A stretch of DNA of 64,000 bases from Kitasatospora purpeofusca. Lineage in GTDB: Bacteria; Actinomycetota; Actinomycetes; Streptomycetales; Streptomycetaceae. Location of the stretch: the NCBI RefSeq assembly GCF_000718025.1, contig NZ_JODS01000008.1, positions 124,001-188,000 on the forward strand, read 5' to 3'. Each line of letters starts with the position of its first letter. Positions within the stretch are counted from its first letter, which is position 1. This document shows positions 32,939-40,960 of the stretch, one piece after another. The notes under the pieces were generated by a model. The model had not been told where the DNA came from. It saw only the letters and a program-made list of their open reading frames with translations, and searched no databases. A program made the position numbers and the translations under genes.

Positions 32939-33211
32939 TCAGCAGTCGTCCATGTCGTGGTGGTGCTCGGCCTCCGCGTTGATGCAGGTGTTGCCGAACG
33001 CGGGGTTCAGCAGACCGATCACGTTGATGGAGTTGCCGCACAGGTTGACCGGGATGTGCACCGGAACCTGGAGCTGGTTGCCGGAGGCGACACCGGGCGA
33101 GCCGGCGGCGACGCCCTCCGCGCCGGAGCTGGCGGCGGCACCGCCCGCGGCGCCGAGCACCAGGCCGGCGGCGGCGGCGGAGAGGACGGCGGCCTTCTTC
33201 ACGTTCTGCAT
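32939..33211 (-). CDS. chp: Short chaplin with His/Asp-rich C-terminal tail
   Basis: 90 residues. Signal peptide MQNVKKAAVLSAAAAGLVLG to about AAAS, then one chaplin domain: GVAAGSPGVASGNQLQVPVHIPVNLCGNSINVIGLLNPAFGNTC, with the conserved Cys pair and Gly-Asn turns. Short chaplins assemble into amyloid fibrils that lower water surface tension for aerial growth. Unusually, the chain continues past the second Cys with INAEAEHHHDMDDC, adding a third Cys and an acidic/His cluster that could bind metal or cross-link. Confidence 0.93.
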   Translation of the reverse strand: MQNVKKAAVLSAAAAGLVLGAAGGAAASSGAEGVAAGSPGVASGNQLQVPVHIPVNLCGNSINVIGLLNPAFGNTCINAEAEHHHDMDDC

Positions 33212-33217
33212 GGGGGT

Positions 33218-33232
33218 TGATCTCCTAGATCA
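33218..33232 (-). promoter_or_regulatory. Palindrome overlapping the chaplin ribosome-binding site
   Basis: Perfect 6-bp arms TGATCT and AGATCA around 3 nt. On the minus strand the AGGAG Shine-Dalgarno sequence lies in its loop and right arm, 7 nt before the ATG. A translational or operator role is possible. Confidence 0.4.
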
Positions 33233-33320
33233 CACACGGGTTGAGCGGGCCGCACCGCGCTCGTGGCGGGTGCGGCCCGGGCACGGCCGATCGACTGTCG
33301 CCGGTGCGGCGACGGCCGGG

Positions 33321-33563
33321 TCAGCCGTGGTTGACGCAGGTGTTGCCGAACGCCGGGTTCAGGATGCTGACAAGCCCGATGGAGTTGCCGCAGACGTTGA
33401 CCGGGATGTGCACCGGGATCTGGATCTGGTTGCCGGAGAGCACACCCGGGGAGCCGGCGGCGACGCCCTGGGCACCGGAGCTGGCGAACGCGCCACCGGC
33501 CGCACCGACCACCAGGCCGGCGGCGGCGAGGGACAGGGCGGCAGCCTTCTTGAGGTTACGCAT
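33321..33563 (-). CDS. chp: Short chaplin
   Basis: 80 residues. Signal peptide MRNLKKAAALSLAAAGLVVG to about AFAS, then a single chaplin domain GVAAGSPGVLSGNQIQIPVHIPVNVCGNSIGLVSILNPAFGNTC ending VNHG. The two Cys are conserved for the intramolecular disulfide. GGAGGA precedes the ATG. It is transcribed towards the His/Asp-tailed chaplin with a 109-bp gap, so both may share a transcript. It is divergent from the third chaplin. Confidence 0.95.
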   Translation of the reverse strand: MRNLKKAAALSLAAAGLVVGAAGGAFASSGAQGVAAGSPGVLSGNQIQIPVHIPVNVCGNSIGLVSILNPAFGNTCVNHG

Positions 33564-34039
33564 GTGGTTCTTCCTCCGATTTCTGCCCGACCGTCTGTGG
33601 AATAGTCGGGATCCGGGCGAGGTGAAATCCTGGCCCGGTGGCTTCTGGGAATGCCGTGATTGTCACTCGAGCGGCCCAGATGGCGCGTGTCGCCCGTGGC
33701 GCGGGCGATGAGCGGCCGCCGCGGTACCGTGCGCCGCGAACGTTTCCCGCACGGCCGGGAAGAATTCGCATCGACGCGCGACCGGGAGGAATTCCGGACG
33801 GGCTTGGACCGGCGGCGGATCTCCTCGTCGTAGCGGGCAGGTGGAGCGTGTTCCGACTGTGAGAACGAGGCAGTGCGCCGGGGGAAACGGTCGGATGCGG
33901 CAGTCACCCGAATGCCCGGCCGGGGGTCCGTTCCTCCGGACGGGTGACAGTGGGCATGCCCTCGCAACCGGCTCGACCGGGTCTCGTTGGAGATGTCGCA
34001 CTCCCCGTGCATCTCTGTCGAACAGTCAGGAGGCTCCTT
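33564..34039. promoter_or_regulatory. Divergent chaplin promoter region (476 bp)
   Basis: No convincing gene. The region is less GC-rich than its neighbours and lies between two divergent chaplin genes, so it should hold two promoters likely read by sigma-BldN holoenzyme. Near its right end (33990-34015) a nested hairpin GAGAT...GCAC-TCCCC-GTGC...ATCTC lies 24 nt before the plus-strand chaplin ATG. Confidence 0.5.
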
Positions 34040-34279
34040 ATGAGCATCAAGAAGACGGCCGCCGTCGGCGCCGCTGTTGTCGGCATCGTGGCCGCCGGTG
34101 CCGGTTCCGCGATGGCCAGCTCCGGCGCCGAGGGCGTCGCCGCCGGTTCCCCGGGTGTCATCTCCGGCAACCAGCTCCAGATTCCGGTGCACGTGCCGGT
34201 CAACCTGTGCGGCAACACGATCGACATCATCGGTCTGCTGAACCCGTCCTTCGGCAACACCTGCGTCAACAACGGCTGA
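34040..34279 (+). CDS. chp: Short chaplin
   Basis: 79 residues from ATG 34040 (CAGGAGG 8 nt upstream; the longer frame upstream lacks a ribosome-binding site). Signal peptide MSIKKTAAVGAAVVGIVAAG to about AMAS, one chaplin domain GVAAGSPGVISGNQLQIPVHVPVNLCGNTIDIIGLLNPSFGNTC, ending VNNG. The two Cys are conserved. It is the only chaplin here on the plus strand and ends at a hairpin terminator. Confidence 0.95.
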   Translation: MSIKKTAAVGAAVVGIVAAGAGSAMASSGAEGVAAGSPGVISGNQLQIPVHVPVNLCGNTIDIIGLLNPSFGNTCVNNG

Positions 34280-34300
34280 CCGTTCCTCGGTCCGGCCGGT

Positions 34301-34351
34301 GCGAGCCGCCGCTCCCGCGCTTCCCTCCTGGGGTGCGGAGTGGCGGCTCGC
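34301..34351 (+). terminator. Hairpin after the plus-strand chaplin
   Basis: 15-bp stem with one wobble pair (34301-34315 with 34337-34351) and a 21-nt loop, 22 bp after the stop. Confidence 0.55.
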
Positions 34352-34580
34352 GGCGTTGCCGCCCCCGGTGCCGACGGCGGTCGCCGTCGGCACCACGTGC
34401 TTCCGGCGGCGGGCCGGGGCCCGGCCCGCTCCGGCCCGCGGCCGATCCGTCCACGACCCGCCCGTCCGGCCACTGGACGGGCTGCCCGCCCGTGCGGCGG
34501 GCGGGGTGTCGTAGGCTCGCCCGGCGTCGCGGTGTCGGTCGGCGCGCCGGACGCGAGTGGGGCGGGGAGTACCAGAGCTG

Positions 34581-35906
34581 ATGAGCACGGCATCGAGCAC
34601 CGAGTCGTCGGGCGGGGGCGCGGGCGTGTCCTCGTCGTCCTCCCCTTCGTCCTCCCCGTCGTCGCCGTCCGGGTCGGTGGACCCGGAGGAGGCCGCTCGG
34701 CCGGACACCCCGGCCCCGGGCCCGGGCCGGATCGGCGCCCTGGTCGACCGCTTCGCGCCGGCGCTCGGCGCGTACGCGGTGGTCAAGGCGACCGGGCTGA
34801 CCGTCTTCCTGCTGCTGCTCTCGCACACCGAGGACTTCCTGAAGAAGGACCCGGGGCGCGGCGGCGGTGCCCACCCCTGGGACGTGCTCGGCACCTGGGA
34901 CGGCATCTGGTACCAGCGGATCGCGGAGAACGGCTACGACCCGCAGCTGATCCCGCTGCACGGCTACCCGCTGGCCACCTACTACGAGAACTCGGCGGCG
35001 TTCTTCCCGCTCTACCCCTGGCTGATGCGGCTGGTGGGGGCGGTGACCGGGCTCGGACCGTACGGCTCGGGGATCGTCGTCTCGGTGCTGGCCTCCTTCG
35101 TCGCCGCCGCCGGGATCTTCGCGATCGCCGAGCGGCTGGGCGGCTTCCGGGCCGGTGTGACCGCGGCGGTGATCTGGGGCCTGTTCCCGGGTTCGGGCGT
35201 GGAGTGGGCGGTCTACTCCGACTCCCTGTTCGTCGCCCTCTCGGCCTGGGCCTGCTACTGCGTGATGACCCGCCGCTGGCCGGCCGCCGGCACGCTCGCC
35301 CTGGTGGCCGGACTCAACCGGCCGACGGCGGCCACGGTGATCGCCGCCGTCTCGATCTCGGCGCTGGTGGCGCTGGTGCGGCGCACCGACGGGGTGGCCC
35401 GGCCGCTGACCGCGATGCTGATCACCCCGTGGGGCATGCTCGGCTACATCGCCTGGGTCGGCTGGCGGATGGGCGACTGGACCGGTTACTTCAAGCTCCA
35501 GCGCGGCGCCTGGAACCGCTACTTCGACTGGGGCGCGTCCACCCTGAGCAGCACCCTGGACACGATCACCGGGCACTGGACGTTCTGGCAGTCCAATCCG
35601 GCGCCGGACCTCATCGCGGTCTGCCTGCTGATCGCCCTGCCCGGACTGCTGGTGCTGCTGCTGCGGCTGCGGCCGCCACTGGTCCTGGTGATCTACACGC
35701 TGCTGACCGTCTTCATGGCGCTGAGCAGCAACCAGATCTACGGCAACATCTCGCGCTACCTGCTGCCGGCCTTCCCGCTGTGCGTCGGCCTGGCGGTGGC
35801 GCTGCGCCGGCTGCGGCCGAGCACGGTGGCCGGGCTGTTCGCGATGCCGGCGGTGGCGGCGGGCTGGTACGCGGGGTACGCGCTGTTCGAGCTCGGCATC
35901 CCGTAA
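34581..35906 (+). CDS. Polytopic GT-C glycosyltransferase, PIG-V/mannosyltransferase-like
   Basis: 441 residues from ATG 34581. A Ser/Pro-rich cytoplasmic N-terminus of about 50 residues precedes roughly ten membrane segments. The first extracytoplasmic loop has WDVLGTWDGIWYQRIAENGYDPQ, containing the acidic WDG/W motif typical of PIG-V/GT-C mannosyltransferases, followed by NSAAFFPLYPWLMRL. Such enzymes use polyprenyl-phosphate sugars outside the membrane, for example in protein O-mannosylation or glycolipid synthesis. Acceptor unknown. Confidence 0.82.
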   Translation: MSTASSTESSGGGAGVSSSSSPSSSPSSPSGSVDPEEAARPDTPAPGPGRIGALVDRFAPALGAYAVVKATGLTVFLLLLSHTEDFLKKDPGRGGGAHPWDVLGTWDGIWYQRIAENGYDPQLIPLHGYPLATYYENSAAFFPLYPWLMRLVGAVTGLGPYGSGIVVSVLASFVAAAGIFAIAERLGGFRAGVTAAVIWGLFPGSGVEWAVYSDSLFVALSAWACYCVMTRRWPAAGTLALVAGLNRPTAATVIAAVSISALVALVRRTDGVARPLTAMLITPWGMLGYIAWVGWRMGDWTGYFKLQRGAWNRYFDWGASTLSSTLDTITGHWTFWQSNPAPDLIAVCLLIALPGLLVLLLRLRPPLVLVIYTLLTVFMALSSNQIYGNISRYLLPAFPLCVGLAVALRRLRPSTVAGLFAMPAVAAGWYAGYALFELGIP

Positions 35907-35987
35907 CCCGGCGGCACCGGGGTCTGTGGAAAAACAGTCCCGCACGGGATCGTCCGTCGGCGGACGGTCGTTGCTAACCTCGAAGGC

Positions 35988-36476
35988 ATGACGACCAGCC
36001 CGCCCGTGCGGCAGATCCGTGACCTCTCCGGCCTGCTGGACCATGCCAGCCATGTGCTCGCGACCCGGATGTCGGCCGCGTTCACCGAGCTCGGCATCAC
36101 CCCGCGCGCGTACTGCGTGCTCTTCCACGCGATGGAGGACGAGCGCACCCAGATCCAGCTGGCCGAGCTGGCCGACCTGGACAAGACCACCATGGTGGTG
36201 ACCGTCGACGAGCTGGAGAAGGCCGGGCTGGCCGAGCGCCGGCCGTCCGCCGTCGACCGCCGGGCCCGGATCATCTCGGTGACCGAGGCGGGGGAGCGGG
36301 CCGTCGAGCAGGGCACCGCGATCGCCGACCGGGTGCACCGGGACGTGCTGGAGGCGCTGCCGGAGGACGAGCGCACCGCCTTCGTCGCGGCGCTGACCCG
36401 GTTGGTGGGCGGGCCGCTGGCGGAGCCGGTGGAGAGCGAGCGGACGGTCCGCCGGGCCCGTCGTTCCCGAGGCTGA
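35988..36476 (+). CDS. MarR-family transcriptional regulator
   Basis: 162 residues. Winged helix: LAELADLDKTTMVVTVDELEKAGLAERRPSAVDRRARIISVTEAG, with the D-R-R-A-R wing. A Cys lies in the first helix region (RAYCVLFH), as in redox- or ligand-responsive MarR proteins. It is 107 bp upstream of the DHA2-type exporter on the same strand, the classic layout of a repressor with its drug pump. Confidence 0.92.
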   Translation: MTTSPPVRQIRDLSGLLDHASHVLATRMSAAFTELGITPRAYCVLFHAMEDERTQIQLAELADLDKTTMVVTVDELEKAGLAERRPSAVDRRARIISVTEAGERAVEQGTAIADRVHRDVLEALPEDERTAFVAALTRLVGGPLAEPVESERTVRRARRSRG

Positions 36477-36550
36477 AGCAAGGAAGAGGATCATCCCCAG
36501 GAAGATTCTCTCGGAAGAGATAGTCCACAACAAAACCATCTGCTAACGTT

Positions 36551-36561
36551 CTACCCGGTAG
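36551..36561. promoter_or_regulatory. Short inverted repeat upstream of the MFS exporter
   Basis: CTACC-C-GGTAG, perfect 5-bp arms with a 1-nt centre, 22 bp before the exporter ATG in an AT-enriched gap. It is a candidate half of a MarR operator; evidence is weak. Confidence 0.3.
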
Positions 36562-36583
36562 CCGACCCACCGGGAGATCCGTT

Positions 36584-38032
36584 ATGACCACGCACGCCCC
36601 GACCACTCGAGCGTCGAAGGCGGCCGCTCCGAGCGCGCCCGCCCCGACCCGCTCACGCGCCCTCGCCCTGGCCGTGCTCTGCGCGGGGATGCTGATGATC
36701 GTCCTGGACGGCTCGATCGTCACCGTCGCCCTGCCGGCCATCCAGCAGGACCTCGGCTTCACCCCCGCCGGCCTGACCTGGACCGTCAACGCCTATCTGA
36801 TCGCCTTCGCCGGGCTGCTCCTGCTGGCCGGCCGGCTCGGGGACCTCGTCGGCCGCCGGAAGGTGTTCGTCTCCGGCCTGGCGCTGTTCACCGCGGCCTC
36901 GCTGCTGTGCGCCCTCGCCACCGGCCCGGAGCTGCTGATCGCCGCCCGCTTCCTCCAGGGCGTCGGCGGCGCCCTGGCCTCCTCGGTCAGCCTCGGCATG
37001 CTCGTCACGCTCTTCCCCGAGCCGGGCGAGCGCGGCCGTGCCATCGGCGCCTTCAGCTTCGTCGGCGCGGCCGGCGCGTCGATCGGCCAGGTCCTCGGCG
37101 GAGTCCTCACCGAGGCGCTGGACTGGCACTGGATCTTCCTGATCAACCTGCCGCTCGGCCTGACCGCCGCCCTGCTGGCGCTGCGCGTCCTGGCCCCCGA
37201 CCGCGGCCCCGGCCTGCGGGCCGGCGCCGACGCCCTGGGCGCGGTGCTGATCACGGCCGCGCTGATGCTCGGCATCTACACCGTCGTCGGCACCGCCGAG
37301 CACGGCTGGACCTCCGCGCGGACCCTCGGCCTCGGCGCGCTCGCGCTGGTCCTGCTGGTCGGCTTCCTGGTCCGGCTGGCCCTGGCCGCGACGCCGCTGC
37401 TGCCGCTGCGGATGTTCCGCTCGCGGGCCGTCTCCACCGCCAACGCGGTGCAGGTGCTGGTCATCTCCGGAATGTTCGGCTTCCAGGTCCTGGTGGCGCT
37501 CTACCTGCAGAACGTGCGCGGCTACGGGGCCGCCGCCACCGGTCTCGCCATGCTCCCGGCCGCCGTCGCCATCGGTGCCGTCTCCCTGCTGCTCTCCGCC
37601 CGGCTGAGTGCCCGGTTCGGCGAGCGCGCCGTCCTGCTGGCCGGCCTCGGGCTGCTGGTCGCGGCGCTCGGTCTGCTGTCCCGGCTGCCGGCCGACGCGG
37701 GCTACGTGGTCGACCTGCTGCCGACCATGCTGCTCGTCGGCGGTGGCGGGCTGGTGCTCTCCGGACTGGCCGCGCTGGGCATGTCCGGCGCCGGCGAGGC
37801 GGACGCCGGGACCGCCTCCGGGCTGTTCAACACCACCCAGCAGGTCGGTGCCGCGCTCGGGGTGGCCGTGCTCTCCACCCTGGCCACCTCCCGCGGCGAC
37901 GCCCTGGCCGCCGCCGGCCGGCCCGAGGCGGAGGCGCTCACCGGAGGTTTCCGGCTCGCCTTCACGGTCGCCGCCGGTCTGCTCGCCCTGGCCTTCGCCG
38001 TCACCGCGATGCTGCCCCGTCCGAAGAAGTGA
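36584..38032 (+). CDS. MFS drug exporter, DHA2 (14-span) type
   Basis: 482 residues with about 14 hydrophobic segments. Motif A is LLLAGRLGDLVGRRKVF (about 80-97), and LDGSIVTVALPAIQQDLG is the characteristic first-helix motif of EmrB/QacA-like proton antiporters. LLIAARFLQGVGGALASSVSLGMLV and the motif C-like GAAGASIGQVLGGVL are also seen. Likely exports a toxic or antibiotic-like compound, controlled by the adjacent MarR protein. A terminator follows. Confidence 0.93.
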   Translation: MTTHAPTTRASKAAAPSAPAPTRSRALALAVLCAGMLMIVLDGSIVTVALPAIQQDLGFTPAGLTWTVNAYLIAFAGLLLLAGRLGDLVGRRKVFVSGLALFTAASLLCALATGPELLIAARFLQGVGGALASSVSLGMLVTLFPEPGERGRAIGAFSFVGAAGASIGQVLGGVLTEALDWHWIFLINLPLGLTAALLALRVLAPDRGPGLRAGADALGAVLITAALMLGIYTVVGTAEHGWTSARTLGLGALALVLLVGFLVRLALAATPLLPLRMFRSRAVSTANAVQVLVISGMFGFQVLVALYLQNVRGYGAAATGLAMLPAAVAIGAVSLLLSARLSARFGERAVLLAGLGLLVAALGLLSRLPADAGYVVDLLPTMLLVGGGGLVLSGLAALGMSGAGEADAGTASGLFNTTQQVGAALGVAVLSTLATSRGDALAAAGRPEAEALTGGFRLAFTVAAGLLALAFAVTAMLPRPKK

Positions 38033-38038
38033 GGACCC

Positions 38039-38072
38039 CTCCGGGGCCGCCCGGGACCCGGCGGCCCCGGAG
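38039..38072 (+). terminator. Terminator after the MFS exporter
   Basis: 13-bp perfect stem (38039-38051 with 38060-38072), 8-nt loop, 7 bp after the stop. Confidence 0.75.
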
Positions 38073-38174
38073 CGGCGACAGGTCGTTTCCGGTCGGCTTG
38101 TATGCTCCACCTGGCGCCGGGGCGGACGTTCCGGCCGCCGATCGTTCGAGGACACAGCCGTGAGAGGTGCGGGG

Positions 38175-39992
38175 ATGTCGGGTCGCCGAGACAGGAGTCG
38201 GTCCAGCGTGGCCAGGCCGCGTTCGGAGGACCCGACCGGCTCGGCGGGTCCGGGTGCGTCCGGGGGCGGCTCCGCGGACGGCGCCGCCGCCGGCGGTTCC
38301 GGTACCGGCACGGCCGGCGTCGGTGGCTCGATCCCGGCGCCCAGGGCGGGCGGCCGGGCCGAGGCCAGGCGCGCGGCCCAGGGCAAGGGCGGCCGGGGCG
38401 CTTCGGGCGGCGACGGCGGGTCGAACGGCTCGGGCCACCGCAAGGCCGGCGGGCGCGGCAAGAAACCCGAGCGCAAGATCAAGAAGATCGTCGGCTGGAC
38501 GGCCGTCGGCGCCCTGGTGCTCATAGCCGGGACCGGCGGGGCGATCTACCTCAAGCTCAGCGGCAACATCAAGACCATCGACTCGGACGGGCTCAGCAAG
38601 GACCGCCCGCCGGAGTCCGCGGCGGACGCCAACGGCAACAAGCCGGTGAACATCCTGCTGATCGGCTCCGACAGCCGGGGCGCCGGCAACTCCGACCTCG
38701 GCGGCGGCGACGCCGAGGGGGCCCGCTCGGACACCACGATCCTGCTGCACGTCTACGCCGACCACAAGAACGCCATCGGCGTCTCGATCCCGCGCAACAC
38801 CCTGGTGACCATCCCGCCCTGCAAGCTCCCCAACGGCAAGTGGACCAAGGAGCAGAAGGGCAAGGACATCCTCTTCAACGCCGCCTTCTCGCAGGGCGAC
38901 TCGAACGAGGGCAACGCCGCCTGCACCCAGAACACGGTGGAGAAGCTCACCGGGATCCGGGTCGACCACACCCTGGTGGTCGACTTCTCGGGCTTCGCGG
39001 CGATGACCAAGGCCGTCGGCGGCGTCGAGGTCTGCCTGCCCAAGGTCATCTACGAGGGCGACATCAACCCGAACCTCAACAAGCGGGGCGCCCAGGTCCT
39101 CCCGGCCGGACGGCAGAAGGTGGAGGGCCAGCAGGCGCTCGACTACGTCCGGCTGCGGCACGGCATCGGCGACGGCTCCGACATCGGCCGGATGAAGCGT
39201 CAGCAGGCCTTCATGAGTTCGATGATCAGCACGGTGAAGAAGAAGGGCCTGGAGCCCACCACCCTGCTGCCGCTGGCCGACGCGGCCACCAAGTCGCTGC
39301 GGGTGGACGAGGGGCTCAACTCGGTCGACAAGCTGATGTCCTTCGCCCTCTCGCTGAAGAACATCGACCTGCACGACCTCAAGTTCGTGACCCCGCCGTG
39401 GCGTTACAGCGATGCCAACCTCGACCTGGTGAAGCCCGACGTGGACAGGCTGTGGGAGGCCATCAAGGCCGACCGCACCCTGGACGGCAAGGACGCCACC
39501 GGCGAGCAGCCCGCCGCCCCGGAGGCCCCGGCGCCGGCGCCGGCCACCCCGGAGGCCCCGCCGACCACCACCGCGCCGCCCGCGCGCGCCGCCGCGGCCC
39601 CGGTCAAGGTCGCGGTCTTCAACGGAACGACCGTCAACGGGCTCGGTGCCAAGGCGGGTGAGGCGCTGAAGGCGGCTCAGTTCACCGTCACCGGCGTCAA
39701 CCAGGCGAAGTCCACCAACAAGCTCACCACGACGATCGAGTACGGCGCCGGGCAGAAGGCCAACGCCGAGAAGGTCGCCGCGCTGTTCCCCGGGGCCACC
39801 CTCACCTCCACCACGGCGGCCGGCATCAGCGTCGTCCTCGGCAAGGACTACGCCGACGCCAACGGCGGCGCCGCCACGACCGCTCCGGGCACCCCGGTCG
39901 CCCCCGCCCCGCTGCCCAGCTCGGTCACCGAGGAAGCCCGTTCGGCGGACGACGACATCTGCGCCAACACCAGCTACGGCTCCGGCGGCTGA
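38175..39992 (+). CDS. LytR-CpsA-Psr (LCP) family cell-wall ligase
   Basis: 605 residues from ATG 38175 (GTG 38160 is an alternative). A Gly/Ser/Arg-rich cytoplasmic N-terminus of about 105 residues precedes one membrane span (WTAVGALVLIAGTGGAIYLKL). The LCP catalytic domain follows: NILLIGSDSRGAG, RSDTTILLHVYAD, SIPRNTLV, the VDFSGFAAMTKAVGGVEVCLP block, and DYVRLRHGIGDGSDIGRMKRQQAF with the conserved Arg residues. After a Pro/Ala linker comes a LytR_C domain (VKVAVFNGTTVNGLGAKA). LCP enzymes attach wall polymers from lipid carriers to peptidoglycan. Confidence 0.93.
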   Translation: MSGRRDRSRSSVARPRSEDPTGSAGPGASGGGSADGAAAGGSGTGTAGVGGSIPAPRAGGRAEARRAAQGKGGRGASGGDGGSNGSGHRKAGGRGKKPERKIKKIVGWTAVGALVLIAGTGGAIYLKLSGNIKTIDSDGLSKDRPPESAADANGNKPVNILLIGSDSRGAGNSDLGGGDAEGARSDTTILLHVYADHKNAIGVSIPRNTLVTIPPCKLPNGKWTKEQKGKDILFNAAFSQGDSNEGNAACTQNTVEKLTGIRVDHTLVVDFSGFAAMTKAVGGVEVCLPKVIYEGDINPNLNKRGAQVLPAGRQKVEGQQALDYVRLRHGIGDGSDIGRMKRQQAFMSSMISTVKKKGLEPTTLLPLADAATKSLRVDEGLNSVDKLMSFALSLKNIDLHDLKFVTPPWRYSDANLDLVKPDVDRLWEAIKADRTLDGKDATGEQPAAPEAPAPAPATPEAPPTTTAPPARAAAAPVKVAVFNGTTVNGLGAKAGEALKAAQFTVTGVNQAKSTNKLTTTIEYGAGQKANAEKVAALFPGATLTSTTAAGISVVLGKDYADANGGAATTAPGTPVAPAPLPSSVTEEARSADDDICANTSYGSGG

Positions 39993-40016
39993 TCCCCCGA
40001 AGCCTCCTCCCGACAC

Positions 40017-40061
40017 CGACGGGCGGGGCCCCCGGCATCACGCCGGGGGCCCCGCCCGTCG
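40017..40061. terminator. Bidirectional terminator after the LCP gene
   Basis: 20-bp perfect stem (40017-40036 with 40042-40061) and 5-nt loop, between convergent stops. Confidence 0.88.
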
Positions 40062-40083
40062 AACGTCCCGCGGAGCCGGTCGG

Positions 40084-40713
40084 TCAGGGCCAGACCAGGC
40101 AGTACAGCTGGTGCCCCGCGTCGTGGAGGCGGTTGGCGAAGTCCTGCCACTCGTGCAGCATGCTGTAGATCACGAAGGCGTCGCGCGGGCCCCGGCGGTC
40201 GGGGACGGTGGACCAGATGAAGGCGGCGGCGCCGAGTTCGGTCTCGTCGGCCTTCCGCAGCGGTTCGACGACGTTGTGGGGGAGCTGGACGACGGCGTAG
40301 TCCGGGTGCAGCACCACCAGTTCCAGCGGGGGCACCTGGTGCAGCGGTACGCCCTGGATGCCGGTGAGGACCATCGCGCTCATGGTCTCCGGCTTGATCT
40401 TGGTGGAGAGGTGGCCGTTGGGCGAGCCGCTGGTCTCCATCAGATCGCCGAGCCGGCCGAGCGAACCGAGTTCGCCCGCGTCCAGGCCGAGCCCGCCGGG
40501 GCCCAGCGCGGTCGGGACCCGGGCCGCGGTCGCCCGGTCGGGTGCGCCGAAGTACTTGTACGTCACCCCCACGCGTCCCTCACCCCGCCTCTCACGGCCA
40601 CGGCCGCCACGCCCCGTTCCCGCTCCCGTACCCCCGCGTGCGGTCTCGGCGGGCCGGCGGGGGCCACCCGCGGCCTCGTCGTAGCCGTCCTGCGCCTCGG
40701 ACACTCGGACCAT
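40084..40713 (-). CDS. Conserved hypothetical protein
   Basis: 209 residues from ATG 40713; GTG 40719 and GTG 40704 are in-frame alternatives, the latter with GAGG 8 nt upstream. The first 50 residues are Gly/Arg-rich and probably disordered. The rest is a compact soluble domain: VTYKYFGAPDRATAARVPTAL, TMSAMVLTGIQGVPLHQVPPLELVVLHPDYAVVQLPH, and a C-terminal FVIYSMLHEWQDFANRLHDAGHQLYCLVWP. No motif I can assign. It is divergent from hemL. Confidence 0.75.
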   Translation of the reverse strand: MVRVSEAQDGYDEAAGGPRRPAETARGGTGAGTGRGGRGRERRGEGRVGVTYKYFGAPDRATAARVPTALGPGGLGLDAGELGSLGRLGDLMETSGSPNGHLSTKIKPETMSAMVLTGIQGVPLHQVPPLELVVLHPDYAVVQLPHNVVEPLRKADETELGAAAFIWSTVPDRRGPRDAFVIYSMLHEWQDFANRLHDAGHQLYCLVWP

Positions 40714-40878
40714 CCTCACCGGAATTCGCCGGAATCGACAGACCCCCGCACGTCCGGTGTCCTCCGGACGTGCTCCTTACCCGTCATGCGCCGCCGTACC
40801 CAGTCGAGGTACGCGGCAGTCCTCTTCACACCCCTGCATCGACCCGGAGTTCCTGCCCAGCCTCGCGGCCGGCCGAAC

Positions 40879-40895
40879 CCCGGAGACACTCCGGG
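40879..40895. promoter_or_regulatory. 17-bp inverted repeat upstream of hemL
   Basis: CCCGGAG-ACA-CTCCGGG, perfect 7-bp arms, ending 5 bp before a possible TAGTCT -10 box. Confidence 0.4.
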
Positions 40896-40942
40896 TACAT
40901 AGTCTGACTGGTCCGGGTGCCCGGCGCAGCCAGGGGTCCTGT

Positions 40943-40960
40943 TGTACGGATAACCGTACA
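40943..40960. promoter_or_regulatory. 18-bp perfect inverted repeat upstream of hemL, candidate operator
   Basis: TGTACGG-ATAA-CCGTACA, perfect 7-bp arms with an AT-rich 4-nt centre, 73 bp before the hemL ATG. Form and position suit a dimeric repressor. It does not match the Rex consensus, and I cannot name the regulator. Confidence 0.55.

Noticed and set aside
33638..33862. 74-codon frame between the divergent chaplins.
   Set aside because: Arg/Pro-rich with no ribosome-binding site, lying in a region that should hold two promoters.
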